Source of the DNA: Cucumis sativus
Lineage: Eukaryota; Streptophyta; Magnoliopsida; Cucurbitales; Cucurbitaceae
Assembly: GCF_000004075.3 (NCBI RefSeq)
Contig: NC_026657.2
Location: 4,402,001-4,466,000, forward strand
Length of the DNA stretch: 64,000 nt
Direction of reading: 5' to 3'
The notes beneath the pieces are model-generated. The model saw only the letters and a list, made by a program, of their open reading frames with translations, searched no databases and was not told the DNA's origin. The stretch's first letter is position 1; each line of letters begins with the position of its first letter. Of the stretch, positions 49,093-64,000 are shown in pieces. Position numbers and translations under genes: made by a program.

Positions 49093-50111
49093 ATATAGTT
49101 TTAAATTTCAATCTAATTTAAATAAATGATATATTATAATGTATGTATAAACATTATATTAAACTATATCATATACAATAAATTCTCTTAAATAATAATT
49201 TGAACACTTCAAATTTACAACATCTAGATCTTTGTTTAATTTTGTTATAGCTAGCCGTTTCTCTTACGGAACTACCATTATAAGCTCCAATAATACAACA
49301 TTAATTAACTATGAGACACTACACTATAGATCCATAGATGCACTCTCAAGATCCGTAAAATACTTATATGTTCGCTAATTTTTCACAATTTTTTGTAAGT
49401 CAATTCTTTCTAGGTTGTTCGTAATTATAAGTGACTTTTGAGTCAACACTTACCCTAAAGGAATTAATAAGTGAATTTTGCCTTGTGGCACTATTCTCAG
49501 CTCCCCACTCGGTATTATCCTCAAGATGGTAAACTTAATTGAGTCAACAACCAGGATCACTCTCACACCCACACAAATCAAAATCAAAGAACAACCCTCG
49601 TGAGCTTTTTGTATATAACTCACTTAGAATTCAAATCAAGTTACATAGTTATCGTTTAAAATATTAATTTATTCAGTTAGGGGAGTTATAACTGACTACC
49701 ATCTGCATCTAGTTATGTCATGATAGTAAGTATATCGTACTCGATTACAAACTATTTACAATTGACTATAATATTTTACTATATTTGTAAATATTTGATT
49801 TATTTTGGTGTATATGAAAACAATAACTATGTATTCACACAAAATCTTCACACAAAATCTCAAAATTATGAGTAAAAAATGAAATGTAAAATACAATTTA
49901 TATCTGACAACTCACTGAGACATGGAAAAGAGTGTAACACTAGACATTATCTGAATCATATATGAAGTCTCACATACATATCCTCAAGAAAAACAATACA
50001 AAAAGACTGTTCAGTTGCAACTAATGATGAATATTCATAGTTGAACTTTGATCAAACACTAAAGATTTCTTTTACCCTAAATCCTAAGGGATAAAAAAAA
50101 TCATGTTAAGT

Positions 50112-50155
50112 AGAAAAAGAAAAAGAAAAAGAAAAAGAAAAAGAAAAAGAAAAAC
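50112..50155. repeat. (GAAAAA)n microsatellite
   Basis: About seven near-perfect units of a 6-bp repeat lie downstream of the COBL7 stop. Confidence 0.85.
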
Positions 50156-50531
50156 CCTGAACATCCCCATTTTCATATGCATATTATAACACAGAACCAA
50201 TAATTACAACTTGAGTACAAACTTTTATTGGTATGTCCTTTCCAATTGATAGGACCCCTTTTTGATAGTAACAAATTTCTGGATTCATCATCATCATGGT
50301 CATCAGCTCAAGTTCTTTTTTTTTTTTTTTTTTTCCTTTTTAAATAAATTTTTATAGAGTATAAATCTCCTTCCTGTTAACACAAGATGATGTAAAAAAT
50401 AGAAATATCAGGTTGGGAAAAAAATGGTGAAGCTTCCAAGTAAAAATCCAAGTATTCAAAACTGTCTTCTTCCAAGACATCATCATTTAGGCCTACCAGG
50501 CTGAAATCAGGTTGTGAAGAAATTATTCGGA

Positions 50532-52897
50532 TCAATGGAAGCGATCGGTCATAAACACGAAAGTAAGAGCTAAGATGAAGATAAGTGACATGAAAACGTC
50601 GCAAGAACGGTGGTGGGCTGAACTTGCCGTGGGAATATCCTTTGGAAGCGCACATTCTTCGCCATTGAAAAAGACTTTGTTCGGGAAACCATCGCCCCGT
50701 AGTATGTCGAGGTTGCGTATACCCTTCTTGGTGAAAGAAATAACAGATTGTTGCTTTCCAGGAACTCTTGGATCAGTTTTAGGATTGGTCCCATTAACCT
50801 CACCCATCAAGTAAGCTAAACCAGGCAAACCTTGAAGGAAGATTGTATTTTTTATTTTGGGAAGCCGGGTTCCATTGAAGGAATAAACGTTTTCGTAACC
50901 CCTACCGGCCTTGTTTAACTGAATGGCAGTAAACCAATCTTCAAATGGATAATCTTCCCAATTGAAGAGTGTTAATCTTGCAGACCATCCATTAGTATAA
51001 TCAGAGTTGATATGCCAATTTATGCTAACCCCACAATTATCAGGACAGGGCAGCTTTTTGGGATTTCGGTAATGCTTAATTTTAGCCCAAGCTCTAGCTT
51101 TGGCTGACCTGTTGGAAAATGGAACCAAAAGTGCTTCTGGAGGTAGGAGCATTGAATGTGCATTTGGATTGCAAGTATCAGTATCAATATCGTCACACCC
51201 ACAAGCACAAGTATTGCATGGAATAACAGAGTCATTATAATAAGCTGAAAATGAAACACAGCATTTTGATTGCTTCACCTTTGGCCTTGTAATGTTGCAT
51301 ATAATTTGCCAACTTGCAATTGAGGTACTCGTTGATTGAAGTCCACTCGGGTCAGGGAACTCCGTTGGTTCAACTCGGAGTGGTGCAGCACAAACGTATT
51401 TCGGATTCAGAACTCCAGAGATCTTCCATTTCTGTGGCGGATTAAGGGCGGTTCTGTTCATATCCGGTGGAAGCTTATAGACTTGTAGTTGAAAAATAGA
51501 CCTTGCTTTACTCTCATCCATTAATGTTGGCAATAAGCTTCCATTCCTACAACAATACGGCAACTTGCCGACTTTATCATCATTGATACGATCGGCTGGA
51601 AGGTCGGCGATTATGGGTCGCTTATCGCAACTCATGACTTGAGAGAAGTCGAAATCTTGATAGTATTGGCCAGCGGTACCATAAACGCATTGAGATAAAT
51701 CTCTCGTATGAGTGTAAGCTCCTCTCATGCTTTGAATGAATTCTCCTCTCATCCATTCCCAAGTTAAGTTCCAATGATCGAGACGGCCAAGAGGATTGTT
51801 GTTGTCTATTGTAACTTGAGCGAGATAATTATTTCCATAAGCTTGCATTACATCGTAAGTGAGTGAGAGGTCTCCATTTTGGCGAGCGAAAAATTTGGTC
51901 TTTTTTTCTTTCTTCACCTTGAACTTTGGATCCTTTTTGCAGCATACATGCATTGTTCTCTTACCTACATATCAACATCATATTAACCAAACCAAACAAC
52001 TATAACAGCTACACTATTGGGTGGGAAAAGATTCTGTAAATATGAAATGAATTCTAGAACAATTTGCTTTATGTTTGATAGGCCTCTTTTAGTTTGGAGT
52101 TGTGAGTACATATTCATGAATATTAAATATATATGATGGTAAGCGAAATTATTAGCAAAATTTGACTTGTTTGTTTCAACTAGATCATTTATTTAATATG
52201 ATATTATCTATACCTAAAAACTATATGAATAGAATAGATCAAAGTTTATCATTTTATTTTGTTGTGTTTGAAAGCTTGAATTAAGGATACCGCGATGGCG
52301 AGGGGCAGGGCACTTAAATCCATCGTTCTCAAGACGGATGGTCTTCGGCATCGGAACACCCGGCGGCTTAATTCCGAATTGCGTTCCTGTGAACTCCACC
52401 GTCGCTTGAATCTGATTAATATCACCAGCGGTTTCGATCGACGTTTTCAGATCCGTCATTGGATACCCAGCCAAAGTAGTCCCATTCCCAACATCCACAG
52501 GGAAATCCGACCCATCCATCACCACCGCACCATTTGCCGACACCAAAATCTCATGGTGATGAAATCCAATAAACATCTTCCATGCCTTCAGCTCCGTCAA
52601 TCCCGCATTCAAAATCACCGCCTCCGACTTAAACGCCCATGACTGAGCCGTGGCATTCTTCAACCGTGGCAGCTCTTTCTCCCGCGAAATAAACGTATAA
52701 GACAAAAATATCCCATTACATTGATTCTGCTCTGGGGGTGGCGCAGCCGGCTTGGCTTCATCATCATCATCGCCGCCGCCGCCGCCACCACCACCGCCAA
52801 TAATGTAATCTTGTGAAAAACAGAGAGAAAAATTGGAAAAAAGAAGAAGGGAAATGAGAAGAGAAACAGAGAAGAAATGTGGCATTGGAAACTGCAT
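50532..52897 (-). CDS. COBL7: COBRA-like protein, COBL7 type
   Basis: Two exons on the minus strand: 52897-52291 and 51964-50532. The GT-AG intron splits the Gly codon of HRGKRTMHVCC. The protein is 679 aa, close to the roughly 660 of the longer COBRA subgroup (COBL7-11). It has a signal peptide (about 1-29, ending SLCFSQ), then a low-complexity run of nine Gly and four Asp, the N-terminal extension typical of this subgroup, and the COBRA domain in exon 2. The CCVS motif is at 437-440 (KQSKCCVSFSAYYN). The hydrophobic C-terminus (CDVFMSLIFILALTFVFM) follows a Ser/Ala stretch and fits a GPI-anchor signal. COBRA-like proteins act at the outer plasma membrane and wall in oriented growth and cellulose deposition. 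The exact orthologue is not settled by inspection. Confidence 0.93.
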
Positions 52898-54179
52898 GCC
52901 GGAAGGATTAGAGAGAAAAATTAGAAATGGTTATTGAATGTTATTCTTGTTTTTTTTTTTTTTTTTTGTGTGTGTGTTTTAGTTTAATGGGGTTTGACGG
53001 CGCCGCGCGAGAACGCGGCGGAGGAATGGGAGGAGGGGGGGTTTGGGGAAAACCGGAAATGAGAAAAGAGGAAAATTGTTATAAAAGAGAGGAGGAGGAA
53101 GAAGAAGAAGAAGAAGACAGAGTCAGGTTTATATTTTGGCCTCTGGTTTTACCGCCATTTTCGCTCCTTCCGGGGAAACCGACTTTGCTTGGTTCTTCTC
53201 TTCACCTATATAAACTCCATATAGACCTAATATTTTTTTATTTCAAAACTTCTTTTTCTTTTTTTCTTTACTTTTAATAATGTATACATTACATTACATC
53301 CTCACCTTTTTAGATCGATGTTTGGAATTTTCGATTTCTAAATAGTAGTTTGAACATAGTTTAATAAATAATAATAGTGTTGGTGGAGAAATTTTGACTA
53401 ATTAGAAATTGTTGTGTTGTTAGTGTATGTTAATGATTTATAAATTTGAGATCAATTGCAAATTTCCTCTAGTTCTCAAATTAAATTAAAAAGTAGTGGA
53501 ATATATCGGCAAATCAAATGATACTCTGCAGGTTTAAGCATTCACCAATGGAGTAATGTCAGCCGTTGGTTTAGTTAATTATGTTACATATCGAAGATAA
53601 CTTATTAGTTCGAGCTTACTAATATAGATTTGGTTAAATTTCATTCAAGTCTAATTTGAAAAGATTGGAAACCATGCTTAAGTCCTCTCTTGAAATTATA
53701 TGGGTGTGTTTGGGAATTTTAGTTGAGTTACGTAAGTTTGTGTTTAGGGGTAAAGAGTTGGAGTATGAAATGATTCGATAAGGATGCAAATTTTAATAAT
53801 GAACAGTATTGAAGTTGGTAGCTAGAATTGCATTATGTAACACCTACTTTAGGAAGTCGATGCTTGTGTATTTGGCTCACCAACATATATGTGTTGAGAT
53901 GAATTTGTATAATTTATCAATTCATTGTTTGACCCACCAACTTTAAATTAATACTGACGAAGTACTTGAATTGTTATATTTTATCAACGCACCTCAATTC
54001 TCTATTCTTCCAAGGTTTTTAATGCTCCATTCGTTTACTTTGAAGACCACTTTTTTACTCATCTAACTTCGAGCCCTTGACAACTTTGTGTAACCTTTGT
54101 TTCATGATTACACAATAAAACCATAACATTGTATAAAACAATAAATGCCAAGATTTCTTAACTACATGATTTTCACAAA
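52898..54179. other. COBL7 promoter region and AT-rich spacer
   Basis: Next to the COBL7 start lie a T run with (TG)n at about 52950-52977, a GC-rich patch at 52990-53060 and a (GAA)n tract at 53089-53118. These probably belong to its 5' UTR and promoter. Near 53703 'gggtgtgtttgggaatttta' resembles the GGGTGTTTGG element ends but has no partner end. Confidence 0.4.
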
Positions 54180-56900
54180 CTAAATTTAGTTACAGAATCA
54201 CATACCTTATCCATGAATGGTCTTCTAAGGGATTGACCTTCCTTTAGAACTTAATTATTTTTCATGATGGAGAAGAGTAAACTACGTACTTGCGGTGAGA
54301 AAATCAATCCCTAAGGTTCTATTTATAGGCATCACCCATCATGCAGTTTAATTAGGGCATTATCTTTTTACCTAATGAGCCTAATAAAATAGTAGGCCCC
54401 AAAAAGATAAAATAACATATAGCATATGAGCCCCATTAATAATAATATTATATTTAAAATAAATCTAACATTCTCTCACTTGCCCTAATGACATTATATA
54501 CCATATACGTTCATAGACATAATGCGCAAAATTAAACTTCATAGCATATCATATCAAGTCAAAGAAACTACTAAAGAATCATGACAGTCATACATCATTG
54601 CATTAACATACTCCCTTCCATGTATTACTGAAATAGTTCTTCAATTAACATGATCTATAATAAAGATAATCAATAATTGTTCAACAATAAGTGTCTTTAT
54701 CAAAGACAATGTTCTGTTTAACATAATTCATTTGTGTATATACTAATCATAAAAACAGAACCATGAGATAAAATTAGAAACAATAAAAAAATGAGCTCAA
54801 AGTGTCAAATAATATAATCTTAATTTTAGTAATGATATCTACTAATGTCCACACATTTAACATGATCATTGAATGTCTTTGGGTGGCAATCCTTTAGTGA
54901 GTAGATTTGCAATTATAAGTTTAGTGCTAATGTGTTTGATTGTCACTCTTTGTTTCTGAACAACAAAGTATTTTAATTTCATAAGTTTAGCACCTTTAGA
55001 ATACCTGTTGTTTTTTTAGAAGAAAACTATTTCATAATTATCACAATAAATTCTCAACGGCTTGACAATACTATCGACAATCCAAAGTCTTGAGATAAAG
55101 TTTTACAACTATAAAACATGAATTATAGCCTCAAAGCATGCTACAAAATTCAACCTATATAGTGGATGCAACAAAAATACACGGCTTCACACATTTTAAT
55201 GAAATTGCTCCTTCAGCTAAATAGGAATAAAATAGCCAAAAGTGAATTTTTGTGTATCCACACACTCAGTAAAATATGAATCGGAATATCCAATCACCTT
55301 AAAATGATCGGATCTCTTATAAGTAAGCATATAGAACAATGATTATAATTAAACTTACTCCCGCTTATCCTTAGGTATTATACATCGATCAATGATGTTT
55401 TCTTTAAAACCAAAAGATGTGATGGTATCATTGCACTTAAGATACCATTGTTTGGAAGCTTCTTTAGGTTCATATATTGACCTCTTTAATTTACACACCT
55501 TATGTTCCTTTCCTTCAACCATAAAACTTTCTTGATGATCCATGAACACTTTGTCATCTAAATTATTCCCATTTAGAAAGACAATTTTCGCATCCATTTG
55601 ATGAAGCTCTAAATCATAATGAGCTACTATAGTGATAATAATATTCTTAATTAGTCCTTTCTTCGAGATAGGAGAAAATGTCTCTTTGTAGTCAATGCCA
55701 TATTTCTGAGTATAACCTTTGGCAACAAGTCTAGCTTTGTGTTATTCGATATTGCCATTTGAGTCAAGTTTGGTTTTAAAGACCCGTTTACACCCAACTC
55801 TTTTACTTTTCCTTTAAGCAATTTACAAGGTCCTAGACTTCTTTATCATTCATTGATTTTACTTTTTTCATGGCATCTAACAACTAAATTGGCATAATTA
55901 TCTTCTTTAATCGCCTATGAAAACAAAAATGGATCATTATTAATACTTAGGTCAAATTCTGACTCATGCAAATAAACCATATAGTCATCAGAAATAGTTG
56001 ATATTTTTTGTCTTACATATATTCTTAACTCTATTTCTTGTGGTCTCTTAGTTATAGGTTTATTTGTTATAACATCATTATGTGGTGTTTGACCATTAAT
56101 TTATTCTTCTTGACTCTGCTTGTAGATTGTTAACAGAGTCAACAACTACAAGAACAACTTTAGAAGAAGTTATAGATGAAGGAATTTCCACCCTAGCTTC
56201 TTAAATTTTCACTTAACGTGGTTTCAAACTCTCACTAATTACATCATTCCCAATGAACCTTACATGTCCAATTTCAACTATTCACATACTATGGTTAAGA
56301 CAATAAAATCTCTACCCTTTTGATTTTTCTTGATAACCAATGAAGACACCATTGGTTGTTCTTGAGTCCAGTTTTCTTTCGTGTGGATAATAAATTCTTA
56401 CTTCCGCTTGACAACCCCAAACATGCAGGTGTCTTAAACTAGGTCCTTACTATCCATAATTTAAACGATGTCTTTGGAAGTGACTTACTTGGAACCCTAA
56501 TTTTAATAAATATTAAGCATTTCTTAATGCATACATCCACAAGGACACAAATAAAGACAAATTATTTAACATGCTTTTAACCATATTTATTAATGTATGA
56601 TTACGCTTTTCTACAACACCATTTTATTGTGGTCTTCTTGGTATTGTGTATTGAGCACCTATACCATGACTTTATAGGAATTTAGCAAATGGGTCAAAAC
56701 AATGTGTTTTCTCTTCATACTTTCCATAAATTTTATAAAATTCTTGGCACTTTCAATATTGTAATTAATTGTGGACTTGATATTATTTGCTACATTCATT
56801 AGCATAAACTTTAGACTGAATCTATTTGATCTTTCCAAGCTTTATAGAAAGATTTATTCTCATCACTGCTAGCAGAAGTAAGAGTTACAGGTTTCTCGCT
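54180..56900 (-). mobile_element. Decayed Ty1/copia retrotransposon
   Basis: On the minus strand, in order, there are integrase-end sequence (VVEKRNHTLINMVKSM, about 56567-56640), a broken linker, reverse transcriptase (GYTQKYGIDY and the fragment at 55355-55597), degenerate RNase H, a polypurine tract (CAAGTGAGAGAA, 54471-54482 in complement) and an LTR starting TGTTAGATTT at 54470. The LTR contains a TATA-like CTATAAATAG (54319-54328 in complement). The LTR far end near 54180 is a guess. No 5' LTR was found to the right, and stops are frequent, so the copy is old. Confidence 0.75.
55355..55597 (-). pseudogene. Copia reverse transcriptase fragment
   Basis: An 80-codon stretch resembles copia RT after the first catalytic region: MDAKIVFLNGNNLDDKVFM matches the usual D-V-K-T-A-F-L-N-G-x-L-x-E-x-V-Y-M block, and KLKRSIYEPKEASKQWY matches K-L-x-K-S-L-Y-G-L-K-Q-A-x-R-x-W-Y. 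The YVDD motif is not reached. Flanking frames are broken, so it is part of a dead element. Confidence 0.8.
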
Positions 56901-58890
56901 TAAGAGTGTCAAATCAAGATTCAAAACTTCAAGATGGAATCAGATTTGTTTAGACCAAAAAGAGAAATTAAGTCTATTAAACTTGATTAACGAAATAAAT
57001 ATACTTATACATTATTGTTTTGAGAAATAAACATAAAAATATAACATAGGTTCAAATAATATTAAGCAACCATTAATATATACATTGAAGTTCTTCTTGG
57101 AAAGAACAATGTGCAATATTTATACTTAACTAATGTTATATTTAACTTTACATAATTGATAATTTAAATGTTTAAATTAGATACATTAGAAATTTAACGT
57201 TCCTTCATCTCCGATCGTCTTGACAGTCATCCATTAGAAATTAGAAAAAAAAAAAAAAAACAATACAACCTGATAACCCAACCCAACCCATATTTTACTG
57301 GTTGGAATGTCTCCCAACCCAATCCAACCCGATTATACCCCTACCTATAAAGATGTGAAAACCTTTCTCAACTAAAACAACTTTAGGCTCCCTCTAAAGA
57401 AGTGTAGTCTATTATAGAATCAAGGTAGTCTCCAACAAACTACTTACAATCATTATATTCTATTCTCTCAAAATTTTGTTGAACGAACAATCAAAATTAT
57501 ATTATCATGTATTTTTTTTTACTATAATGTTAGATAATATAGTAAAACATTTTCAAATAGGTGTTATTGTAGGATGTGTGCTAATACTTTCCCTACACTC
57601 AATGATCCCCATACCTCTTTCTGGTCAAATAAGATTAGTTTTAATTTAAAACAGGTGGCCAATCACACTCTAAATTGATTGGTGGCGACTCCAAACCTTT
57701 TCCTTTGAAATAGGCCCTATAGTTAGGGGTGGGACATGGACGACCATTTAGAATCGTGACAAATATGTTATTGTCTCTTTTGAAAGGAAGCCTTTATAAC
57801 TCTAACTTTCTAAAGCCTCAAATTAGTTAACCCATTGAGATATTTAACATTCAACAGGGATAAAATAAATAAATTGAACAAAAGATCTATATCTTACTCT
57901 ACCTACTTATAGTTGATCACTTATTACTAGTCATATCAACTTCTATATAGTAGAGGAGATCTATTACTAACTAATCTGGAGATGTCTAACTAAACTTAAT
58001 CTTGACTCAATAGTAATAACATGTGTGTATTACATGTATATCTTCCTTGGTGAAATTTATATCAGCCCAAAATAAACAGGTTCAAACAGCAATTTCTATA
58101 ACTTGGGAGTAAAACTTTCTTTTAATGAATTTGAATCGAAAGATAGTCAAATAGGGTGAACTTGTATCGATTGGCTTAAGTTTCCCAACCAAATCGACTA
58201 TGGACTATGGTTATTGTAGTATATGGACTATGATTATTGTAGTAAATATTCAAACTGACTCCGATGCGATTATTGTTCAATTTAGGTTGGTTTAAAGTTT
58301 TGAAATTTAAAAAAAATATATGACTTAGATTTTTGTCGAACTAACATCAATCGAACTTCTCCTTATTTTCAAGAGATCACCTTCCAAATTGATCGATTTT
58401 CATCATACTTAACCCTCGTTTCAAATATAATTATGATTTATGAGAGACTCTTATCACCTTGGATCGTAATGAAGTTTTAAGAGTTCAAGTTAAACCCATA
58501 ATGAAATTTTAGGAATCACAATAGTTTAACATTGGATGGCAGAGCCACAGAGGAAGAGTAGTGTACATCAATCACATTATCATAGATTGATTACGTTTCC
58601 TGTTGGGTTAATCGTGACCAACATTACCAATTTGGATGGGGTGGGGAGGAGAGATATTTTGGAAAGGCATTTTTATTAACAAAATAAAAAAAAAGAAGAG
58701 AGGGAGAAAAAGGCAACTGATATTTTTTGTCTTTCCCCAAACCCTATTGTGTTATGAAAACACAAAAAAGCCAAACACAACCATCGCCCCTTTTCGTTTA
58801 CTGAAAACTCACTACAAACAAACAAACAGCACCATAAAACCCAAAAGCAAATATTTCTTCCAAATCAACATCCGCCGGCTACTAAACACT
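56901..58890. other. AT-rich intergenic region 3' of THI1
   Basis: No gene is supported. A GGTTGG-family fragment lies at 57264-57345. A short near-duplicate ('actatggttattgtagtat' then 'actatgattattgtagtaa') lies at 58198-58245. The last 200 bases before 58891 are probably THI1 3' UTR. Confidence 0.4.
57264..57345. repeat. End fragment of the GGTTGG-rich hAT-like family
   Basis: The sequence 'ataacccaacccaacccat' through 'ccaatccaacccgatta' and 'tacccctac' matches the right end of the family seen at 48634-49092. The left end is missing. Confidence 0.5.
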
Positions 58891-61975
<3,085 letters not shown>

Positions 61976-61979
61976 AATA

Positions 61980-62362
61980 ATATTTATGTTTATTAATCAT
62001 TGATATTTTTTTGTATCTACTTTAAACAAGATTAAGTATAGAGAAAATACATTTACATAAGGAAATATTTACAAATTAGGATCTAAATGTATTCTATTTC
62101 CCTAATTTAAACAACTATATAATTTACGATCACACTCTTTCTCAAACTCAAGGCGGTAATGTAGCAATCAACTTGAGTTTGTTAACCAATTGAAGAAAAT
62201 GGCTAGAAGCCAAAGCTTTAATGAAGATATCAACTGGTTGTTCAGTGTCGAAATGGAGTGTAAGAGAAGATTGGTGCTTCGAAGATTATGACAAACAAAA
62301 TGATAATCGTTTTTAATATGGTGGGTACTCTCGTGGAAGACATCATTGTGAACAATATGCAT
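61980..62362 (-). mobile_element. Copia RNase H and 3' LTR remnant
   Basis: On the minus strand 62362-62168 encodes a frame resembling the end of copia RNase H: NDVFHESTHHIKNDYHFV matches the usual N-P-V-F-H-x-R-T-K-H-I-E-x-D-x-H-F block, and STLNNQL resembles the T-x-D-Q-L-A-D motif. It is followed by a decayed polypurine tract (TTGAGTTTGAGAAAGAG, about 62134-62152 in complement) and LTR-like AT-rich sequence from about 62133 downward. Only the 3' end survives, and the LTR limit is uncertain. Confidence 0.6.
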
Positions 62363-62499
62363 GGTATTATAATTATGTCTTTATACCCTTCTCTCGGCTC
62401 AAGCCTTTACCACACTCTTTTGTCAAGTTGCAGTTGTGCAGAGAAATCTCAACGCACTTAGTAGTTACTATGAATTTCACTACGCATAATGTGTCTTCC

Positions 62500-62710
62500 A
62501 ATGCTAGATCACATAAAACGCAAAGGGTATTCTATACCAAATCACATAGTAGGTATGAGAGACATTTCATACTAGATCACACAACAAGTATGAGTCATCC
62601 TATTCAATATCACACAATATGAATAGGGCATTATACTCCAGATCACACACTAGAAATAGGGCATCTCATCTTAGATCACACAGCAAGGACAAAACATTCT
62701 ATCGCATAGG
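62500..62710. repeat. Six-copy diverged tandem repeat, about 33 bp
   Basis: The word agatcacaca, with small changes, recurs at about 62506, 62540, 62574, 62607, 62640 and 62673, a steady 33-34 bp period. Between the words lie variants of 'tatgagRcatYctat'. The array is not coding and its units differ by several bases each. Confidence 0.75.
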
Positions 62711-64000
62711 GTACAAAAATTATCTTTTTCTAGGAAACATTGATTTCTCATTTTCATGTAATACTAGCATCATCAATAGCACATGCCACATAGTTTAACG
62801 TAATTGCCTTAAAGGGACTTAAAGAGATTGTTTTCAAGCATTTCTTTTCATTTGAAGGTTATTCGATAAGATACTTTATTATGTACTCAATCACCTTTTA
62901 TTAGTTTCATAATGAACCAAATTCATACATAAGTCACACATGTTTATGGGAGTTGAAAAAGTATAAGGAAATCCATGTAAACAAATTTGTAATAACGATA
63001 GTTTTAAGGGTTCAAACATATTAGAAATCCCTTTATATATTTGAAAACATTTGCAAGGGAGGAAAACCACTCACTGCTGCAGTGAGCTAGCTCTTCCTTC
63101 TAGCTTCCTTGACCAAGAGTTCTCCTGTGCTTTTCAGATTCCTTGAAGGAATGAGTTTTTCCTGCACCTTGAGACTTTGGTTATCCTCCCCGTTCTCTCT
63201 TAAGAAACTTAAGGTAAAAACGTCTTCAGTTCGGTCTAAAATCCTCAATTTATATGTCTCTCTGGTGAATTTTTTCATGTCGAAATGATTACGCTTTACC
63301 GACGGTGAGGAGTGGCCTAATCTCGAAATGCCATGTATCTCTGTCCAATCCTTATCCTGATCTAGATTGGGTGGCGAGTCCAATCAATCATCGACCTACT
63401 AACATTAGGGTCACATCACTGTTTCTTGATGAGGTAGGTCAGAATTGTCCAACTGTTCGACGCATAACCTTCTTTGCATGGGGACTTTCTATTGCATGAT
63501 CCTTTAGCGAGGCATGGTTTACTATCAGAAGTCTCTTTGCAAAACATTCTTACCGCAAGGGATTCCTTGTATTGGGGGTACGCAATCAGGGCCTTACACG
63601 CGATTAGACATTTTCCTTTAAAACACTAACCTTATCTTCTTGGAGTGCTCAATTCTTTATCGCTTGACTCTCTTCTCGAAAAACAATAGAACATTTACTT
63701 TACCTCATACGGTTGTCTAGTCATCTCATACAAACATCCATCCTTTCAATAGAACACCTACTTCATCGCAACAACACTTAGGTGCAAACACTTCTCCTCG
63801 AGTTACTACATAGGACATCTAGTTCTTTGCGTTAAATGCATGTTTCTTCTTTCCTAGCTAATCATCGCCTTGCTTCAAGGCAATAGTTACTATAAGTATC
63901 TCTCGTTGTGTCACCTCTCCTTAAAGGCACCCTTCATCGCATAATGCTTTTTACTTACATTTAACTAAAATGACTCTTATTAACAGGGCTCCTCTTCAAC
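62711..64000. other. Unassigned, less AT-rich repetitive-looking sequence
   Basis: This part has higher GC than the spacer before it. A 98-codon frame on the minus strand (63087-63383) is polar and Lys/Arg/Glu-rich and matches no family I know. With no visible splice partners it may be repeat-derived. From 63400 to the end the sequence uses recurrent words such as 'catcgca', 'cttgactctc' and 'aatagaacatttac', suggesting an old retroelement or complex repeat cut by the window edge. Confidence 0.35.

Larger units (their letters stand above)
47612..50531. other. Intergenic region with repeats, 3' of COBL7
   Basis: No gene is supported. It contains the minisatellite-type repeat, a (TA)n tract, the hAT-like element and a (GAAAAA)n tract listed separately. 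The part nearest 50531 is probably the COBL7 3' UTR. Confidence 0.45.

Noticed and set aside
52295-52642. 115-codon open frame on the plus strand
   Set aside because: It is antisense to COBL7 exon 1, Arg/His-rich from reading the opposite strand, with no family match.
62500-62710. CRISPR-like array because of regular spacing
   Set aside because: The whole 33-bp period is repetitive with no unique spacers, and the genome is a plant; it is a diverged tandem repeat.

Overview
The window is nuclear DNA from a flowering plant (dicot). Genes are broken by GT-AG introns, intergenic DNA is very AT-rich, and the products are plant-specific: chloroplast proteins, a COBRA-like wall protein and an early nodulin-like protein. 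The repeats suggest a cucurbit, perhaps Cucumis: one repeat built on variants of 'ctatcggtgatagat' followed by 'ttttgctatatttgtaaat', and a gypsy integrase of a type I associate with cucurbits. The species call is inference from memory and was not checked by any search.

Seven protein genes are supported, with exon joins worked out by frame and splice sites. Left to right they are: LTD (LHCP translocation defect protein, + strand, 495-2275); a plastid glucose-6-phosphate/phosphate translocator (- strand, 4276-7502, five exons); a small unassigned protein with a bHLH-like C-terminal tail but no visible bHLH domain (+, 21416-22564); an early nodulin-like phytocyanin (-, 26673-28435); a TBC-domain RabGAP (+, 34881-39584, eleven exons); a COBRA-like protein of the COBL7 type (-, 50532-52897); and thiamine thiazole synthase THI1/THI4 (-, 58891-60503). 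Two U2 snRNA genes with identical 199-bp transcribed regions lie on the minus strand at 9762-9960 and 12651-12849. Each has a plant USE and a TATA box at the same spacing.

The intergenic space is mostly transposon debris. I see a deleted gypsy element with paired LTRs (45420-47611), a decayed copia element (about 54180-56900), smaller copia remnants (30.4-31.0 kb and 62.0-62.4 kb) and hAT-like elements rich in GGTTGG with nearly intact 8-bp target duplications (48634-49092 and 41250-43242, the latter carrying a nested insertion). There are also two inverted copies of a GGGTGTTTGG-ended element (13187-13562 and 43478-44213), a CACTA end near 10586, a 631-bp TAGTGACAC-ended element, a SINE-like fragment and several short tandem duplications.

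The genes do not form an operon or obvious cluster. Three products act in plastids (LTD in light-harvesting protein import, GPT in carbon import, THI1 in thiamin synthesis), two are cell-surface proteins with likely GPI anchors, and one acts in vesicle traffic. This looks like ordinary gene-sparse plant euchromatin. I found no clear sign of a new multi-gene system. The best leads are the U2 pair, the bHLH-tail gene and the nested or paired DNA transposons.
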